Shown: one piece after another, positions 8,545-17,176 of the stretch | Numbering within the stretch: the stretch's first letter is position 1 | Layout of the letters: every line of letters begins with the position of its first letter | Assembly (NCBI GenBank): GCA_041653615.1 | Contig: JBAZEZ010000012.1 | Coordinates: forward strand, 1 to 50,199 | DNA: 50,199 nucleotides | Direction of reading: 5' to 3' | DNA from: JAHJUB01 sp041653615 [NCBI: Candidatus Ratteibacteria bacterium] | GTDB taxonomy: Bacteria > Ratteibacteria > UBA8468 > MWAK01 | Position numbers and translations under genes: made by a program | Notes under the pieces: model-generated | Told to the model about the DNA's origin: nothing | The model's input: only the letters and a program-made list of their open reading frames with translations | Databases searched by the model: none

Positions 8545-9075
8545 TTAGGACTGCTCTTTCGTCTTTTTGAGATAGCACACCCCCAATCCCACCGCGTCAA
8601 ACATATGTCCCCAATAGAGTTCTTTGTATCTTCTGTCCTGATTGAGCCAAATATGCAGGTCAGGGTAAACTGTTGTCAGAAACCGGGCGGTGTCCTTTTT
8701 TGAAGCGTTACCGTCGCCGCAGACAATCTTTCTGGCGGTTCTGGGACTGTACTCATAAACCTTCATTTTGTTTTTTCTGGCCAGAGATTTGACCTCTTCA
8801 ACCACCACATCCAGAAACCGGGACTGCTTGCTCCAGAAGAAAAACGGCTTCTCAAGAACCAGAACATTGGGAGCGTAGTTGTTAAGTAGGGACAGAAATA
8901 TCTTTTTTACCTCCTCTAATCGTTTTCTTGGCGAACCTTTGGTTTTCAATACCTTGACCATAGAATCGCAGAGATCGTTGTCCCTAAAGATGGCTATTCC
9001 CCAATAACGGGTTCCCGGGTCAATGGCTAAGATTCTTTGGTTTTTTGGCTTTTTGTGTTTTATTTTTCTCGGCAT
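8545..9075 (-). CDS. RuvC-like Holliday junction endonuclease
   Basis: 176 residues with the RNase H-type fold of RuvC. The acidic catalytic residues are visible: ILAIDPGTRYWGIAIF (first Asp), VLVLEKPFFF (Glu), and HMFDAVGLG (last Asp). This is the divergent RuvC-like type found on phages and plasmids rather than the housekeeping RuvC. It would resolve recombination or replication intermediates of the element. The 5' end overlaps the upstream gene by 16 bases, showing a tight operon with the winged-helix protein and the XRE regulator. Confidence 0.75.
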   Translation of the reverse strand: MPRKIKHKKPKNQRILAIDPGTRYWGIAIFRDNDLCDSMVKVLKTKGSPRKRLEEVKKIFLSLLNNYAPNVLVLEKPFFFWSKQSRFLDVVVEEVKSLARKNKMKVYEYSPRTARKIVCGDGNASKKDTARFLTTVYPDLHIWLNQDRRYKELYWGHMFDAVGLGVCYLKKTKEQS

Positions 9076-9803
9076 AATTTTTGAATTAAGTAAGTGAATA
9101 ATGCGCCTCTTGATTTCTTAATCTTTTCAATCGGCAGTTCTTTTACCTCTTTGTAAACCTTTCTTAAAAAGGGTTCCGGATATTTCCGGCATAAGGAGAG
9201 GTAGGCCCGTAGGCTTTCTTTATCATTAAGTCCCTGACTGATTTCCATGGCCAGGAGTTCGTCTTTGGTGTAGAGCGAAACGTTTTCGTTATCCATATAA
9301 GTTGAATTACGAACGACGGCGTTATTATTTATATTATTATCTATACCGTCGTAACGACCTTTGTTTTTGATTTTTTGGCTCAGATTGTATTCTTTTCGAC
9401 CTTTTAGCGATTCTTCAATGTGTCCAAATTCGGACACATTACCTGTCCTAATCGGGGCACTTTCTTTTTCAACGTTGTCCGAATCTGGATACTTGTGGAT
9501 AACTTTCCACTTTTGGACGCGGATAAGGAGTTTCTTCCCTTGCCGGACTGCGGTGACATATCCGCATCTTTCCAGGGTCTTCAGCCACTTTCTGACAGTG
9601 CTTTTGCTCCTGCCCATGTTCCAGCTGATTTCGGAATAACTTCCGGAAAAAACTCCGGTGCCATAATCGGCTGAAAGAAGAAGGTATAAAAACAGCCAGA
9701 CACTGACTTTTAGCTTCCTTGAATGTTTGCCTGCGGAGTCCCTAACCATGCCGGCCCATAGAGGTCTCCACCAGGTTTTATTTTTCGGGTTGTTATTATT
9801 CAT
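9060..9803 (-). CDS. Winged-helix protein, possible replication initiator
   Basis: 247 residues. Residues ~10-105 form a winged helix-turn-helix: SVWLFLYLLLSADYGTG, then a recognition region YSEISWNMGRSKSTVRKWLKTLERCGYV, then a wing (RQGKKLLIRV). The middle is Asn-rich and low complexity (~150-165). The C-terminal part (~180-247) is helical. This is the usual layout of phage and plasmid replication or DnaD-like proteins. It overlaps the XRE regulator gene by 8 bases and the RuvC-like gene by 16, which fits a replication/recombination operon. A purely regulatory role is also possible. Confidence 0.65.
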   Translation of the reverse strand: MNNNNPKNKTWWRPLWAGMVRDSAGKHSRKLKVSVWLFLYLLLSADYGTGVFSGSYSEISWNMGRSKSTVRKWLKTLERCGYVTAVRQGKKLLIRVQKWKVIHKYPDSDNVEKESAPIRTGNVSEFGHIEESLKGRKEYNLSQKIKNKGRYDGIDNNINNNAVVRNSTYMDNENVSLYTKDELLAMEISQGLNDKESLRAYLSLCRKYPEPFLRKVYKEVKELPIEKIKKSRGALFTYLIQKLCREK

Positions 9804-10074
9804 TGGGCGGTAATAATTCCATCCTTCTTTGTTTTATCTCGTGACGGAATGTCCTTGAGAAATCGTCGTACAGATAATCAACCAGGCGGTTGTAGACATA
9901 AGAAAGCTTTAGGACATTCGTAAGAGTGGGATGCGTAATTTCCCTTTCCCATTTGGAAATAACTCCCGGTCCAACTTTCAGAATGTAAGCGACATCCTTT
10001 TGCGTATACCTCAAAGCCTTCCGGCATTGCCGGAGACGATTATTGATTTTGGGTTCTTTGTTTGTTGTATTCAT
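9796..10074 (-). CDS. XRE-family helix-turn-helix regulator
   Basis: 92 residues, almost entirely an HTH_3 domain: LRQCRKALRYTQKDVAYILK with the recognition helix in VGPGVISKWEREITHPT. It is the first gene of the minus-strand replication/recombination operon and faces the serine recombinase genes across a 259-base gap, so it probably controls one or both promoters there. Confidence 0.8.
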   Translation of the reverse strand: MNTTNKEPKINNRLRQCRKALRYTQKDVAYILKVGPGVISKWEREITHPTLTNVLKLSYVYNRLVDYLYDDFSRTFRHEIKQRRMELLPPNE

Positions 10075-10333
10075 AAAGTTTTCAATTTATTTTTGTATAT
10101 AATCTAAAATTATCAGAAAGAGTCAGCCTCACAAGACAGAAAAAAATGCACAAGAGTGCAAGTTTATAATCCTTTGAAGTGGATAACCTGAGCTACTCCG
10201 GCAAATTTTTCTGTTTCTGACCCCTTTCTTTATTTTGCCTGAAAAGTTTTCCACATTGAAGACTGCTGATGTTGTATTTCAGTGCTTTTTTGTCCGTCTT
10301 TTTCGAGTTTCGATTCTCCGTTAGGTTTAAAGC
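10075..10333. promoter_or_regulatory. Divergent intergenic region with small inverted repeats
   Basis: This AT-rich gap separates the minus-strand XRE operon from the plus-strand recombinase operon. Two short inverted repeats stand out: ATAAT-5-ATTAT at 10099-10113, close to the XRE start, and TGCAC-4-GTGCA at 10147-10160. Either could be an operator for the XRE protein. I do not see a convincing pair of promoter hexamers. Confidence 0.35.
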
Positions 10334-10567
10334 ATGTTGAGCATTGAGGAAACAAAGAAAATCTTAAAAGACCCGAATATGTCCGATGAAGAAGCTACAG
10401 AAATCAGAGATGGGTTTCACAGTCTTGTGGAAATAATCTTTGAACAATGGTTGTATGAAAAACAGACCAAGGAAAAAACCGATTTCAGTCCTCTTAACAA
10501 ATCAAAAGATTTCCTGTACGATGAAACCGTCGATCCGCCTAAACATAATCCCATCATCAATCCATGA
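10334..10567 (+). CDS. Small hypothetical protein preceding the recombinase
   Basis: 77 residues, acidic and helical (MLSIEETKKILKDPNMSDEE), no recognised domain. Its stop overlaps the start of the large serine recombinase by four bases (ATGA), so the two are translated together. Small partners in this position are common before large serine recombinases and may act as accessory factors; this is inference. No strong ribosome site is visible. Confidence 0.65.
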   Translation: MLSIEETKKILKDPNMSDEEATEIRDGFHSLVEIIFEQWLYEKQTKEKTDFSPLNKSKDFLYDETVDPPKHNPIINP

Positions 10568-12186
10568 AAGGCATTATCTACACAAGAGTATCGAGCGATG
10601 AACAAATCAAAGGAACCTCTTTGGAATTTCAAGAGGAACTTTGTCGCAAGTACTGCGAGCAGAAAAGCATTGAAATCGTGGCAGTTTTCCGGGAAGAAGG
10701 AGAAACCGCCAAAGACCTGAGTTTGAACAACAGAAAGAAGTTTTTGGAAGCATTGGAATTCTGCCGCAAAAACAAAAGCCAGATACAGGCTTTTATCGTG
10801 CTGCGGGTCGACAGATTCGCCCGGAATACCGAAGACCATTTTTCCGTCCGGAAAATCCTTATGAATTACGGGACGATGCTTCATTCCGTTACCGAGCCTA
10901 TTGGCAATAAGCCGGCCGAGAAATTCATTGAAACAGTACTGGCCGGAGCCGCGGAATATGACAACGCCCTCAGAAAACAAAGATGTACTGACGGAATGCT
11001 GGCCAGAATAAACCAGGGCATTTACCCCTGGAAGCCGCCCATGGGCTACAAATGCCTCCATTTCAAAAAGAGAGGAGAGAAGAAGACCGAACCTGACCCG
11101 CCGGATGAGCAGATCTTTCCTCTGATTCAAAGAGCCCTCAGAGAATACGCAAAAGGGTTATACGGCCAAGTGGAATTGGCCCGGCTGCTTGATGAATGGG
11201 GATTGAGTACTGTTCGGGGCAGGAAAACCACTCGCCAGACTGTTGACTTTATTCTCGGCAAATATTTGAAGTTCTATACAGGAATCATTATCAATCCTTG
11301 GACAGGCGAAGAGAAAGAAGGCTTACACAAGCCGATGATAACAAAAGAGGAAATGTACCAAATACAACTTGTCCGCTCCGGCAAAAGAAAACATTTGGTG
11401 AAGCGTCAGATATACAATCCGGATTTTCCTCTGAGAAGAACTATAATCTGCGCTTCCTGTAGCAGGCCTCTTACCGGAAGTTCGCCCAGAGGACACGGCG
11501 GAAGATATTTTTATTACCACTGTTTGAACAGAGAATGCCCGATATACGGAAAAAGCATGGCAAAAGATATCCTCGAAGCCAAATTCTCCAGCTATCTTGA
11601 GGGCATTACGCCCAAAGAAAGGTTCTTTTTTTATTTCAAAGAAGTAGTTCTGGAATTCTGGAAAAAGAAAGAAACGGCAATGAAATCTAAAGGGCTGAAA
11701 TACGAAAAACGGCTTGTCGTGCTTCAGGAAAAAAGAAAACGAATCTTTGATATGAGAGAAGAAAGTTCTTATACGAAAGAGGAGTTTATAGAACGAAAAC
11801 AGGAGGTAGAAAACGAAATGGCGGCAGCAAGATTTTCTTTGAGCCAATCCCGAATTGAGGGGTTTGATATTGAGGGCGTTTTGACTTACGCCATTGCTTT
11901 TATTCGCGGTTTTGGCAAAAAATGGCCTCAATTATTATGGCGACTTCAGCCGAGGTTCCATAAGCTGGTTTTTCCGGAAGGAATTCCGTACATAAAAGAT
12001 TTGGGTTATGGAACCGCAAAACTGGGGTATATTTACACGCTGAATCAGCATTTTGACGGTCAAAAGTCATCGTTGGTGCACTTCTTAGGACTTAACTGGA
12101 ACCGACTTATACCGGAACTGAAGGAATGGCAGAAGTTAAAAGATGCTTTATCGGATGAATCCGTGGAAGAATCGGAACCTTTTTAA
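10564..12186 (+). CDS. Large serine recombinase
   Basis: 540 residues. Residues 1-145 form the resolvase catalytic domain: IYTRVSSDEQ with nucleophile Ser10, and the active-site cluster R81-V-D-R84-F-A-R87. Next comes the 'recombinase' domain (~160-270), then a zinc-ribbon-like domain with two Cys pairs (IICASC...HCLNREC, ~295-325) and a coiled coil (~370-430). Enzymes of this size integrate and excise phages and conjugative elements at specific sites without high-energy cofactors. It is a second recombinase beside the tyrosine integrase at 28747, suggesting nested elements. The catalytic residues are intact, so it is probably active. Confidence 0.92.
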   Translation: MKGIIYTRVSSDEQIKGTSLEFQEELCRKYCEQKSIEIVAVFREEGETAKDLSLNNRKKFLEALEFCRKNKSQIQAFIVLRVDRFARNTEDHFSVRKILMNYGTMLHSVTEPIGNKPAEKFIETVLAGAAEYDNALRKQRCTDGMLARINQGIYPWKPPMGYKCLHFKKRGEKKTEPDPPDEQIFPLIQRALREYAKGLYGQVELARLLDEWGLSTVRGRKTTRQTVDFILGKYLKFYTGIIINPWTGEEKEGLHKPMITKEEMYQIQLVRSGKRKHLVKRQIYNPDFPLRRTIICASCSRPLTGSSPRGHGGRYFYYHCLNRECPIYGKSMAKDILEAKFSSYLEGITPKERFFFYFKEVVLEFWKKKETAMKSKGLKYEKRLVVLQEKRKRIFDMREESSYTKEEFIERKQEVENEMAAARFSLSQSRIEGFDIEGVLTYAIAFIRGFGKKWPQLLWRLQPRFHKLVFPEGIPYIKDLGYGTAKLGYIYTLNQHFDGQKSSLVHFLGLNWNRLIPELKEWQKLKDALSDESVEESEPF

Positions 12187-12276
12187 TTTTATGTACTTAT
12201 TTTCGTTGTTTACAAAGAGGCAATCAAGATAGGAGAAATTACACAAAAAGACATATTTGTACTACTTACTGCTTTA

Positions 12277-12936
12277 TTAACGCATCAGAGGAACGACAAA
12301 TTTTGTCGTATCTGTGGTGCTAATACGCATACAGAACGTGACTTCGTCTTCAGAAGCTTTTGGATTGAATGTTCTGCTTGGGATTTTAATCAAAGCAAGT
12401 TCTTCCACAATAGAAGTTCCTTTTAAGGGTGTTTCTTTAATCTTTTTTTGAATGGCTGCAAATCTGGGACCTATCCTTAATGGAGATTGAGAGATGATTT
12501 CAACAAGATTTGGCAAGACCTCATTATCCCAAATAGCTTTAGTGAATATTTCGGCTCTACCGCCATGCCAGGAGATTAGTCGGTTCAATTCCGTTCTTGC
12601 TACATCAAAAGAAAGTGCGGCGGTTAACCCCGAGGCCAAACTCGAATTATCAGGTTTTTTCAAATGACTGAATATAATGTCGTGTATGCGTGCGAGTATT
12701 TTCGATCCTGCTTCGGACCGATCAATTTTAGAATGTAGTGACCAGTCACAATAAAAGTTAATAAGAGTATATTGCGCAAAGTCGATTCTTGGTACTCTCT
12801 CAACTAATTTTCGCGTAAGAGTAAAAAGATGTTGGACTTCAGCTTCAGTTAGGGGAGAAAGTGGAAGAGAACGTGGCTCTATGCCAATCTCTCTAATAGC
12901 TAACCGCTCTATTTTTGCAAGAATTTCACTAGTCAT
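12277..12936 (-). CDS. Hypothetical protein, last gene of the Ubl/methylase run
   Basis: 219 residues, cytoplasmic, mostly helical, no recognised domain. Seen features: an Arg/Leu-rich start (IERLAIREIGIEPRSL), a helical middle with F-Y-C-D-W around residue 63, and a beta-strand-like C terminus (FCMRISTTDTTKFVVPLMR). It begins 39 bases after the stop of the D12 methylase on the same strand. It is therefore probably part of that operon and could be the restriction or effector partner of the methylase and ParB-like protein. That role is inferred only from position. Confidence 0.6.
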   Translation of the reverse strand: MTSEILAKIERLAIREIGIEPRSLPLSPLTEAEVQHLFTLTRKLVERVPRIDFAQYTLINFYCDWSLHSKIDRSEAGSKILARIHDIIFSHLKKPDNSSLASGLTAALSFDVARTELNRLISWHGGRAEIFTKAIWDNEVLPNLVEIISQSPLRIGPRFAAIQKKIKETPLKGTSIVEELALIKIPSRTFNPKASEDEVTFCMRISTTDTTKFVVPLMR

Positions 12937-12975
12937 GGAGACAATTTCTTGGCCCTATTTTGTGGTATGGATCGG

Positions 12976-13845
12976 TCAATTGATTGCTACTTTCGCAACA
13001 TTATCGGAAAAAATTAAAATTTCTTTTCCCTGCCTAGCCTTAAAAGCACTATGATTAATCACAAATTTACTCTTTCTGAATTTAGCGTAAAGATTTTTTA
13101 TATAAGAAACATCATCGTAAGTCATTATCCACTTTAAAGATGATTTTTCAAGGAGCTTGGATAGATTTCTATGATCTTCATCAATATAGTGGTTAAGATA
13201 CAAAGATTTACCTTTTTGATAATATGGCGGATCAAGAAAAATAAAATAATTATTCTTTCCTTTGTTTTTTTCCAGTCGTTTCAAAAGTGTAGTACCATCA
13301 AGATTACTAACTTTTATCTTATCTTGAAATTCACTAATTTTTTTCAATCTTTCAATAATAGTGTTTTTTATAAAGCGAGCTTTTAAATTCCAAAGCCCAG
13401 ATTGATGCATCCCGCCAATTGGTCCACCTTCTATAATCCCAGAACGATTAGTTCTGTTTAAAAATAAAGTTGCGAATGCCAATTCTTTGGTTGTTGACGA
13501 AGGGTTGTTATAAATCTCTTTTTGTTTTCTCCATTCGCCAATATCAACGTTCACTTTCTTTATTTTGTTGATCAAAAAATCAGTATCAGAAACAGCTATT
13601 TCCCAAAATGAAAAGATAGCTTTATCTAAATCATTTATAACAATTCTATCGACATCGCCAGAAAATAGTAATTTTAGCGAAGCTCCCGCACCGCCAGCAT
13701 ACGGCTCCACGAGGATTATTTTTTCGTTTTCGGAAAAACTCTTTTTTATTGCATTAGAAAGAAAATTCGCTAAGCGGGTCTTCCCTCCAGGGTATCTTAG
13801 CGGACTACAGTGAAATTTCTGGTTTCTTTTATCCAGAGTTTTCAT
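12976..13845 (-). CDS. D12-class N6-adenine DNA methyltransferase
   Basis: 289 residues. Dam/DpnIIA-type motifs in order: motif X (PLRYPGGKTRLANFL, ~16-30), motif I (VEPYAGGAGASLKL, ~46-60) for S-adenosylmethionine, and catalytic motif IV DPPY (~200), followed by target-recognition residues. It methylates adenine at N6 in a short sequence I cannot predict. The start overlaps the stop of the ParB-like gene by four bases, so translation is coupled. No restriction enzyme of recognisable type follows; the next gene is unknown. The methylase could be protective, or part of a modification-dependent defence. Confidence 0.9.
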   Translation of the reverse strand: MKTLDKRNQKFHCSPLRYPGGKTRLANFLSNAIKKSFSENEKIILVEPYAGGAGASLKLLFSGDVDRIVINDLDKAIFSFWEIAVSDTDFLINKIKKVNVDIGEWRKQKEIYNNPSSTTKELAFATLFLNRTNRSGIIEGGPIGGMHQSGLWNLKARFIKNTIIERLKKISEFQDKIKVSNLDGTTLLKRLEKNKGKNNYFIFLDPPYYQKGKSLYLNHYIDEDHRNLSKLLEKSSLKWIMTYDDVSYIKNLYAKFRKSKFVINHSAFKARQGKEILIFSDNVAKVAIN

Positions 13846-15131
13846 AACTTCATCTTTTTCGGTCTTAAGATAACTTTGAAAAGTGGTTCCATCTTAACCC
13901 AAGCATTTCGTACGTCGTCTTCTTCAGAAAACCAGTTTTCGTTATGATTAACCATGTTCATTCTTTCTACGGAATAACTTTTACGATCATCAGAAATAAG
14001 TTGTTTTGCGATTGATCTCACGCTCTTGTCTTCTATTGGAGAAACGTTTTGGTTGGATAAATAATCAAGAATATCTGTAAGGGTGAGGTTGTTTTGATTT
14101 TTCTTTTTTACCTTTAAAGCATCACTGTATTTTTTTACCTGTTTAAGATAAGCTACTAAGCTACATTCAAGAAAGCTACGCAACAAATCATGTGCCGCAT
14201 TTGGAAAATTAAGAATTTCCGGATCTTTTAATTCGTCATAGAGTTTCTGTAGCTGTCGGTTTTTTAACTTGTAAGGGACATCAGAAGGACGAAATAACCC
14301 GATAGGCTTACGATCGCTTCTTTCTTTTTTATCAAAAGCACCCGTTTTGCCTTGTTTATTTCGAGAAGTGCCTATTATTTGTTCTATCCAATTTTCTCTT
14401 TGACTTGCAGTGTAAACATCACCAACTTTAAAATTTGGATCTGACATCGTGGTAAATATTTTGCGTAGATTGCCTACAACCTTAGCTCTGGACTTTATTA
14501 ATTCTAAAACTCGATCAGGAAAATGAATCCCGATTTGTTTCCTTACTAATGGCGTAGAGATAAGACGATCAAGCGTAGTAGAATCAACCTTGCTCCTGTC
14601 AAGATTATTTTCATCTGCAAAATCAAATAGCTGAATCGCGTATGATCCTTTCTTGCCAGCATATAAAGCAATAAATCTCTGGCGCTGTTCACTGTTCCAA
14701 CTTAAGACGCCTACACCATTATTTTTGCCAGTATGTTCGAGATTTACCCAATGAGATGCGCTTTCTTTATCCGGAAAAATAGTACATTCAACTTCGACGG
14801 GAATTTGCGAATTATATTCCCTTTTTAATTCTTTAAATGCCTCGATAAGTTTCTCACTACTTGCCAATTCTGGATTATCAAGAAGCTTTAATGCGACAAC
14901 GCGTCTATTTCCTTCTAGGGGCAAAAAACTATTTTTTCTAACTTCTACAACCATGAGACTTTTTGAAGGATTAAGACCGTGCTTGGCAACGTCCGTAGCG
15001 AGATTAAATATGGTCTTTCCAGCCTTTGTCATCATTAAATTTATTGCTTCCGTTGGGTTTCTCACTGCATCAAACCTTGGATTTTCAGGATTGACTAATA
15101 GTTTTTTTATAGAAATTAGTTTTTTGTCCAT
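13842..15131 (-). CDS. ParB-like N-terminal domain protein
   Basis: 429 residues. The N-terminal ~130 residues are a ParB/sulfiredoxin-like domain: ISIKKLLVNPENPRFD, then FLPLEGNRRVVALKLL holding the conserved G-N-R-R. In ParB this fold binds CTP or acts as a nuclease-like domain; in islands it often accompanies DNA methylases. The rest (130-429) is helical, with a middle block rich in basic residues (RNKQGKTGAFDKKERSDRKP) that could contact DNA. It is not a chromosome-partition ParB: no ParA is near and no typical HTH follows. It has its own candidate promoter and only a very short leader, and is translationally coupled to the methylase. Confidence 0.75.
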   Translation of the reverse strand: MDKKLISIKKLLVNPENPRFDAVRNPTEAINLMMTKAGKTIFNLATDVAKHGLNPSKSLMVVEVRKNSFLPLEGNRRVVALKLLDNPELASSEKLIEAFKELKREYNSQIPVEVECTIFPDKESASHWVNLEHTGKNNGVGVLSWNSEQRQRFIALYAGKKGSYAIQLFDFADENNLDRSKVDSTTLDRLISTPLVRKQIGIHFPDRVLELIKSRAKVVGNLRKIFTTMSDPNFKVGDVYTASQRENWIEQIIGTSRNKQGKTGAFDKKERSDRKPIGLFRPSDVPYKLKNRQLQKLYDELKDPEILNFPNAAHDLLRSFLECSLVAYLKQVKKYSDALKVKKKNQNNLTLTDILDYLSNQNVSPIEDKSVRSIAKQLISDDRKSYSVERMNMVNHNENWFSEEDDVRNAWVKMEPLFKVILRPKKMKL

Positions 15132-15142
15132 AGTTATATAGT

Positions 15143-15176
15143 ATTATAGCGAATTTTTAAAAATTCTTCGACAATA
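15143..15176 (-). promoter_or_regulatory. Candidate promoter and palindromic operator of the ParB-like gene
   Basis: On the minus strand a perfect -10 hexamer TATAAT lies at 15148-15143, only 12 bases before the ATG at 15131. The perfect 16-bp palindrome GAATTTTTAAAAATTC (15151-15166) fills the spacer. A TTG-containing -35-like sequence lies just upstream, at a longer than ideal spacing. The predicted transcript would start about 4-5 bases before the ATG, nearly leaderless, and no Shine-Dalgarno sequence is present. Confidence 0.45.
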
Positions 15177-15313
15177 AATTATCGGCCATTTCCCGGTCCA
15201 ATTTCTTTATTATATCAAAAAACCGCCTATTTGGCGATTTTCGAAGGAAGGAAAATCGTCTACGAAGCGCTTTGAGTTCCACGGGTTCCGTCCTTGGGTA
15301 TTCAAGAGCGTAG

Positions 15314-15688
15314 CTATTTTTTGGAAAAAAACCTGAATAGCGATCGCTGCTTTTTCTTTCCGTAATAAACCTTTTTGTTCCGCTTGTCTTTCTTTCTGCC
15401 AGAGTCAATCTGTCTTTTAGTCCACCTTGGCGTCCACTTAACTTCGTTATTCGTAATCCAATAGTGCGATTGGCACGCAAAGTTCCAATTTCCTATTGAT
15501 GGATATAAGGAAATTGTTTTACCATCAAATATCAATTTCCAATCGGTTGGAGAAAAAGGTGTTACAACTTCATTTCCGCACCCGCAACAACATTTATGAA
15601 TAGCCGTGGAATAATCTATAGAAATGTATATTACTCCGTTCTCGATTTGGTCAGGAATATTTTCTACGAATTTATGAAACAATTTCAT
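15314..15688 (-). CDS. DUF6527 family protein of the ubiquitin-like operon
   Basis: 124 residues. A Cys cluster ([20 protein letters not shown], from ~33) and a later C-x2-H (ACQSHYWI) make a likely zinc site; the aromatic block [11 protein letters not shown] is typical of DUF6527. The C terminus is a long basic tail. DUF6527 proteins are known as companions of E1-like ThiF and multi-ubiquitin proteins, with unknown activity. The start overlaps the ThiF gene by 17 bases. Its likely role is in ubiquitin-like conjugation or its removal. Confidence 0.75.
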   Translation of the reverse strand: MKLFHKFVENIPDQIENGVIYISIDYSTAIHKCCCGCGNEVVTPFSPTDWKLIFDGKTISLYPSIGNWNFACQSHYWITNNEVKWTPRWTKRQIDSGRKKDKRNKKVYYGKKKQRSLFRFFSKK

Positions 15689-16850
15689 CGTTTATTAATT
15701 TATTAACGGCAATATCATAAACTGCATGATGCTCTTTACCTAAATCATGGTAGAAGCCAAACAATTTTTTCCACTTTATGACAGCAAGAGCGGCGTTTAA
15801 CGCATTAATCTCGGCTATTTGGACGTTTCTGTCATAATCATTATCAACGTTATCGGCAAAAGAAATTCTTTTATCAATGTGGTTATTTTTCTCCATGGTG
15901 ACAGTTGTTACTCTAACACTCCCGGTCAGCAGTCCATCCACTACGTTGATTCCTACCCCAACGTCCACGAATGATATCGCGCTCTCTGTTAGTTTTTGGA
16001 TTATTAATTTCTTAATTTTTCCCTCATCCATGCATATAAAAACAAAATTCATCCCTGATAGTTCCTCTAAAACTGAAGGAGTTATGTGATACTCGTGCGG
16101 AACGATATATTTATGCATTTTTGAATATACGCTATGAAGATAGATGACTTTTTTCGGTTGTTCTCTTAATGCATCGATTGGAGCAGCTCCGGGACTACGA
16201 AAGGCGTTATGCGAAAAGAAGTTATCGTTGTCAAAAAGATGGATTTCTCTTACTGGAGTTTTTGCAACAAAATCCAGCACATATGAACCCGTACCACCTA
16301 AACCAATAATGGCTACTTTTAAATTTTGAAGCTTAGCAGAAATGGTTTCAATCTCCGCTTTACTTGAGTTTGCGTCTAAATAATTGAAAACGATATCCGG
16401 ATCATTTGATTCAACGACCTTAAAGGTTTTGGCGGTGACAGAACGATCAATTGATTCCGCATGTGATGCGATTATCCTAACGTATGCCGTTATTTTCTCG
16501 TAATAATCCGCATAGCCGTTCGGCGGCTTGTTAGAAAACGAGTGATCAACCTCTATTCCTTCTGCTAGAGCTTTTCTTCCACTTGAATGCTTAATCCCTT
16601 TTATTACATTACCTTCCTTGTCGCAAGGGTGTTCACCCATGAAATGAATCACGTGGTCCTGCGGTTTGACGGTTCTGTCACCTGCCAAATCACCAAGCGG
16701 GGTTACGAGCACACCAAAAGCGACCTCACTTTTTGAATTTACATAGGGAATATTACGCACTAACAAATATGTGTTTTTTACCTCAATCTCGTACCCCTCG
16801 TCCCTTAGTTTTTTTAAATCGGGACTACGACTTATTAGTTTGTGTGACAT
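15672..16850 (-). CDS. E1-like ThiF adenylyltransferase with DUF6791-type N terminus
   Basis: 392 residues. Residues 1-160 resemble DUF6791, the usual N-terminal partner of this ThiF branch, with a conserved-looking [12 protein letters not shown] stretch (C76). Residues ~178-380 are the Rossmann-like E1 domain: [12 protein letters not shown] (~183-194), FDND (~206-209) and R218 for ATP binding and adenylation. Such enzymes activate a ubiquitin-like protein at its C terminus. No zinc CxxC pairs of MoeB/ThiF type are seen. C76, or a Cys in FVFICMDEG, could hold a thioester, but this is a guess. The operon has no separate E2 or JAB peptidase. It overlaps the Ubl gene by 26 bases. Confidence 0.85.
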   Translation of the reverse strand: MSHKLISRSPDLKKLRDEGYEIEVKNTYLLVRNIPYVNSKSEVAFGVLVTPLGDLAGDRTVKPQDHVIHFMGEHPCDKEGNVIKGIKHSSGRKALAEGIEVDHSFSNKPPNGYADYYEKITAYVRIIASHAESIDRSVTAKTFKVVESNDPDIVFNYLDANSSKAEIETISAKLQNLKVAIIGLGGTGSYVLDFVAKTPVREIHLFDNDNFFSHNAFRSPGAAPIDALREQPKKVIYLHSVYSKMHKYIVPHEYHITPSVLEELSGMNFVFICMDEGKIKKLIIQKLTESAISFVDVGVGINVVDGLLTGSVRVTTVTMEKNNHIDKRISFADNVDNDYDRNVQIAEINALNAALAVIKWKKLFGFYHDLGKEHHAVYDIAVNKLINDEIVS

Positions 16851-17106
16851 TAAATATCATCCCTTTCTTGACCTTCACGCTATCTCCTTTCACTAGCGAT
16901 CCCTCATGATGCGGCGATTCCCCTTTTGAAAAGGTAACCGTGTAAACTATGTTCTCGTCGTCAGAATAAGAACCGAAAGCCAACACAACAACTTCCTCAT
17001 ATGAGATTTCTTTCTTATCCCAAATTTTCTCTCGCGTGTTTACAATTATCGTGACTTCTTTGTGCTCCCCATGACCACCCTGGCCGCCTTCCTTTTGATT
17101 TTCCAT
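16825..17106 (-). CDS. Single-domain ubiquitin-like (Multiubiq-type) protein
   Basis: 93 residues. After a Gly/His-rich leader (QGGHGEHKE), one beta-grasp unit follows the Multiubiq (PF14452) pattern: [58 protein letters not shown]. Relatives often have two or more such units in tandem; this one has one. It ends in TNKS, with no Gly-Gly. Strong AGGAGG just upstream of the ATG. It is the first gene of the minus-strand operon with ThiF and DUF6527 and faces the LexA-like gene across a 70-base promoter region. Confidence 0.85.
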   Translation of the reverse strand: MENQKEGGQGGHGEHKEVTIIVNTREKIWDKKEISYEEVVVLAFGSYSDDENIVYTVTFSKGESPHHEGSLVKGDSVKVKKGMIFNVTQTNKS

Positions 17107-17121
17107 CTTTTCCTCCTAGTG

Positions 17122-17138
17122 TTAAAATAATATTTTAA
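17122..17138. promoter_or_regulatory. 17-bp palindrome between the Ubl operon and the LexA-like gene
   Basis: TTAAAATAATATTTTAA is a perfect palindrome about a central A. It lies just upstream of the -35 of the LexA-like gene and over the likely core promoter of the Ubl operon, so a bound repressor could control both. It does not match the E. coli or Gram-positive LexA boxes I know, but LexA sites vary widely between phyla. Confidence 0.4.
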
Positions 17139-17142
17139 ATAC

Positions 17143-17171
17143 TTGACGACCTTTTATATATAGAGTATAAT
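17143..17171 (+). promoter_or_regulatory. Sigma-70-type promoter of the LexA-like gene
   Basis: TTGACG (17143-17148) and TATAAT (17166-17171) are separated by exactly 17 bases, a near-perfect housekeeping promoter. Transcription would start near 17178, at or just after the first possible ATG (17177). This favours the second ATG (17207) as the real start of the LexA-like protein. Confidence 0.75.
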
Positions 17172-17176
17172 CGAAA

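Noticed and set aside
15157-15480. 107-codon minus-strand frame overlapping DUF6527
   Set aside because: It lies in another frame of the DUF6527 gene and has no ribosome site or family resemblance.
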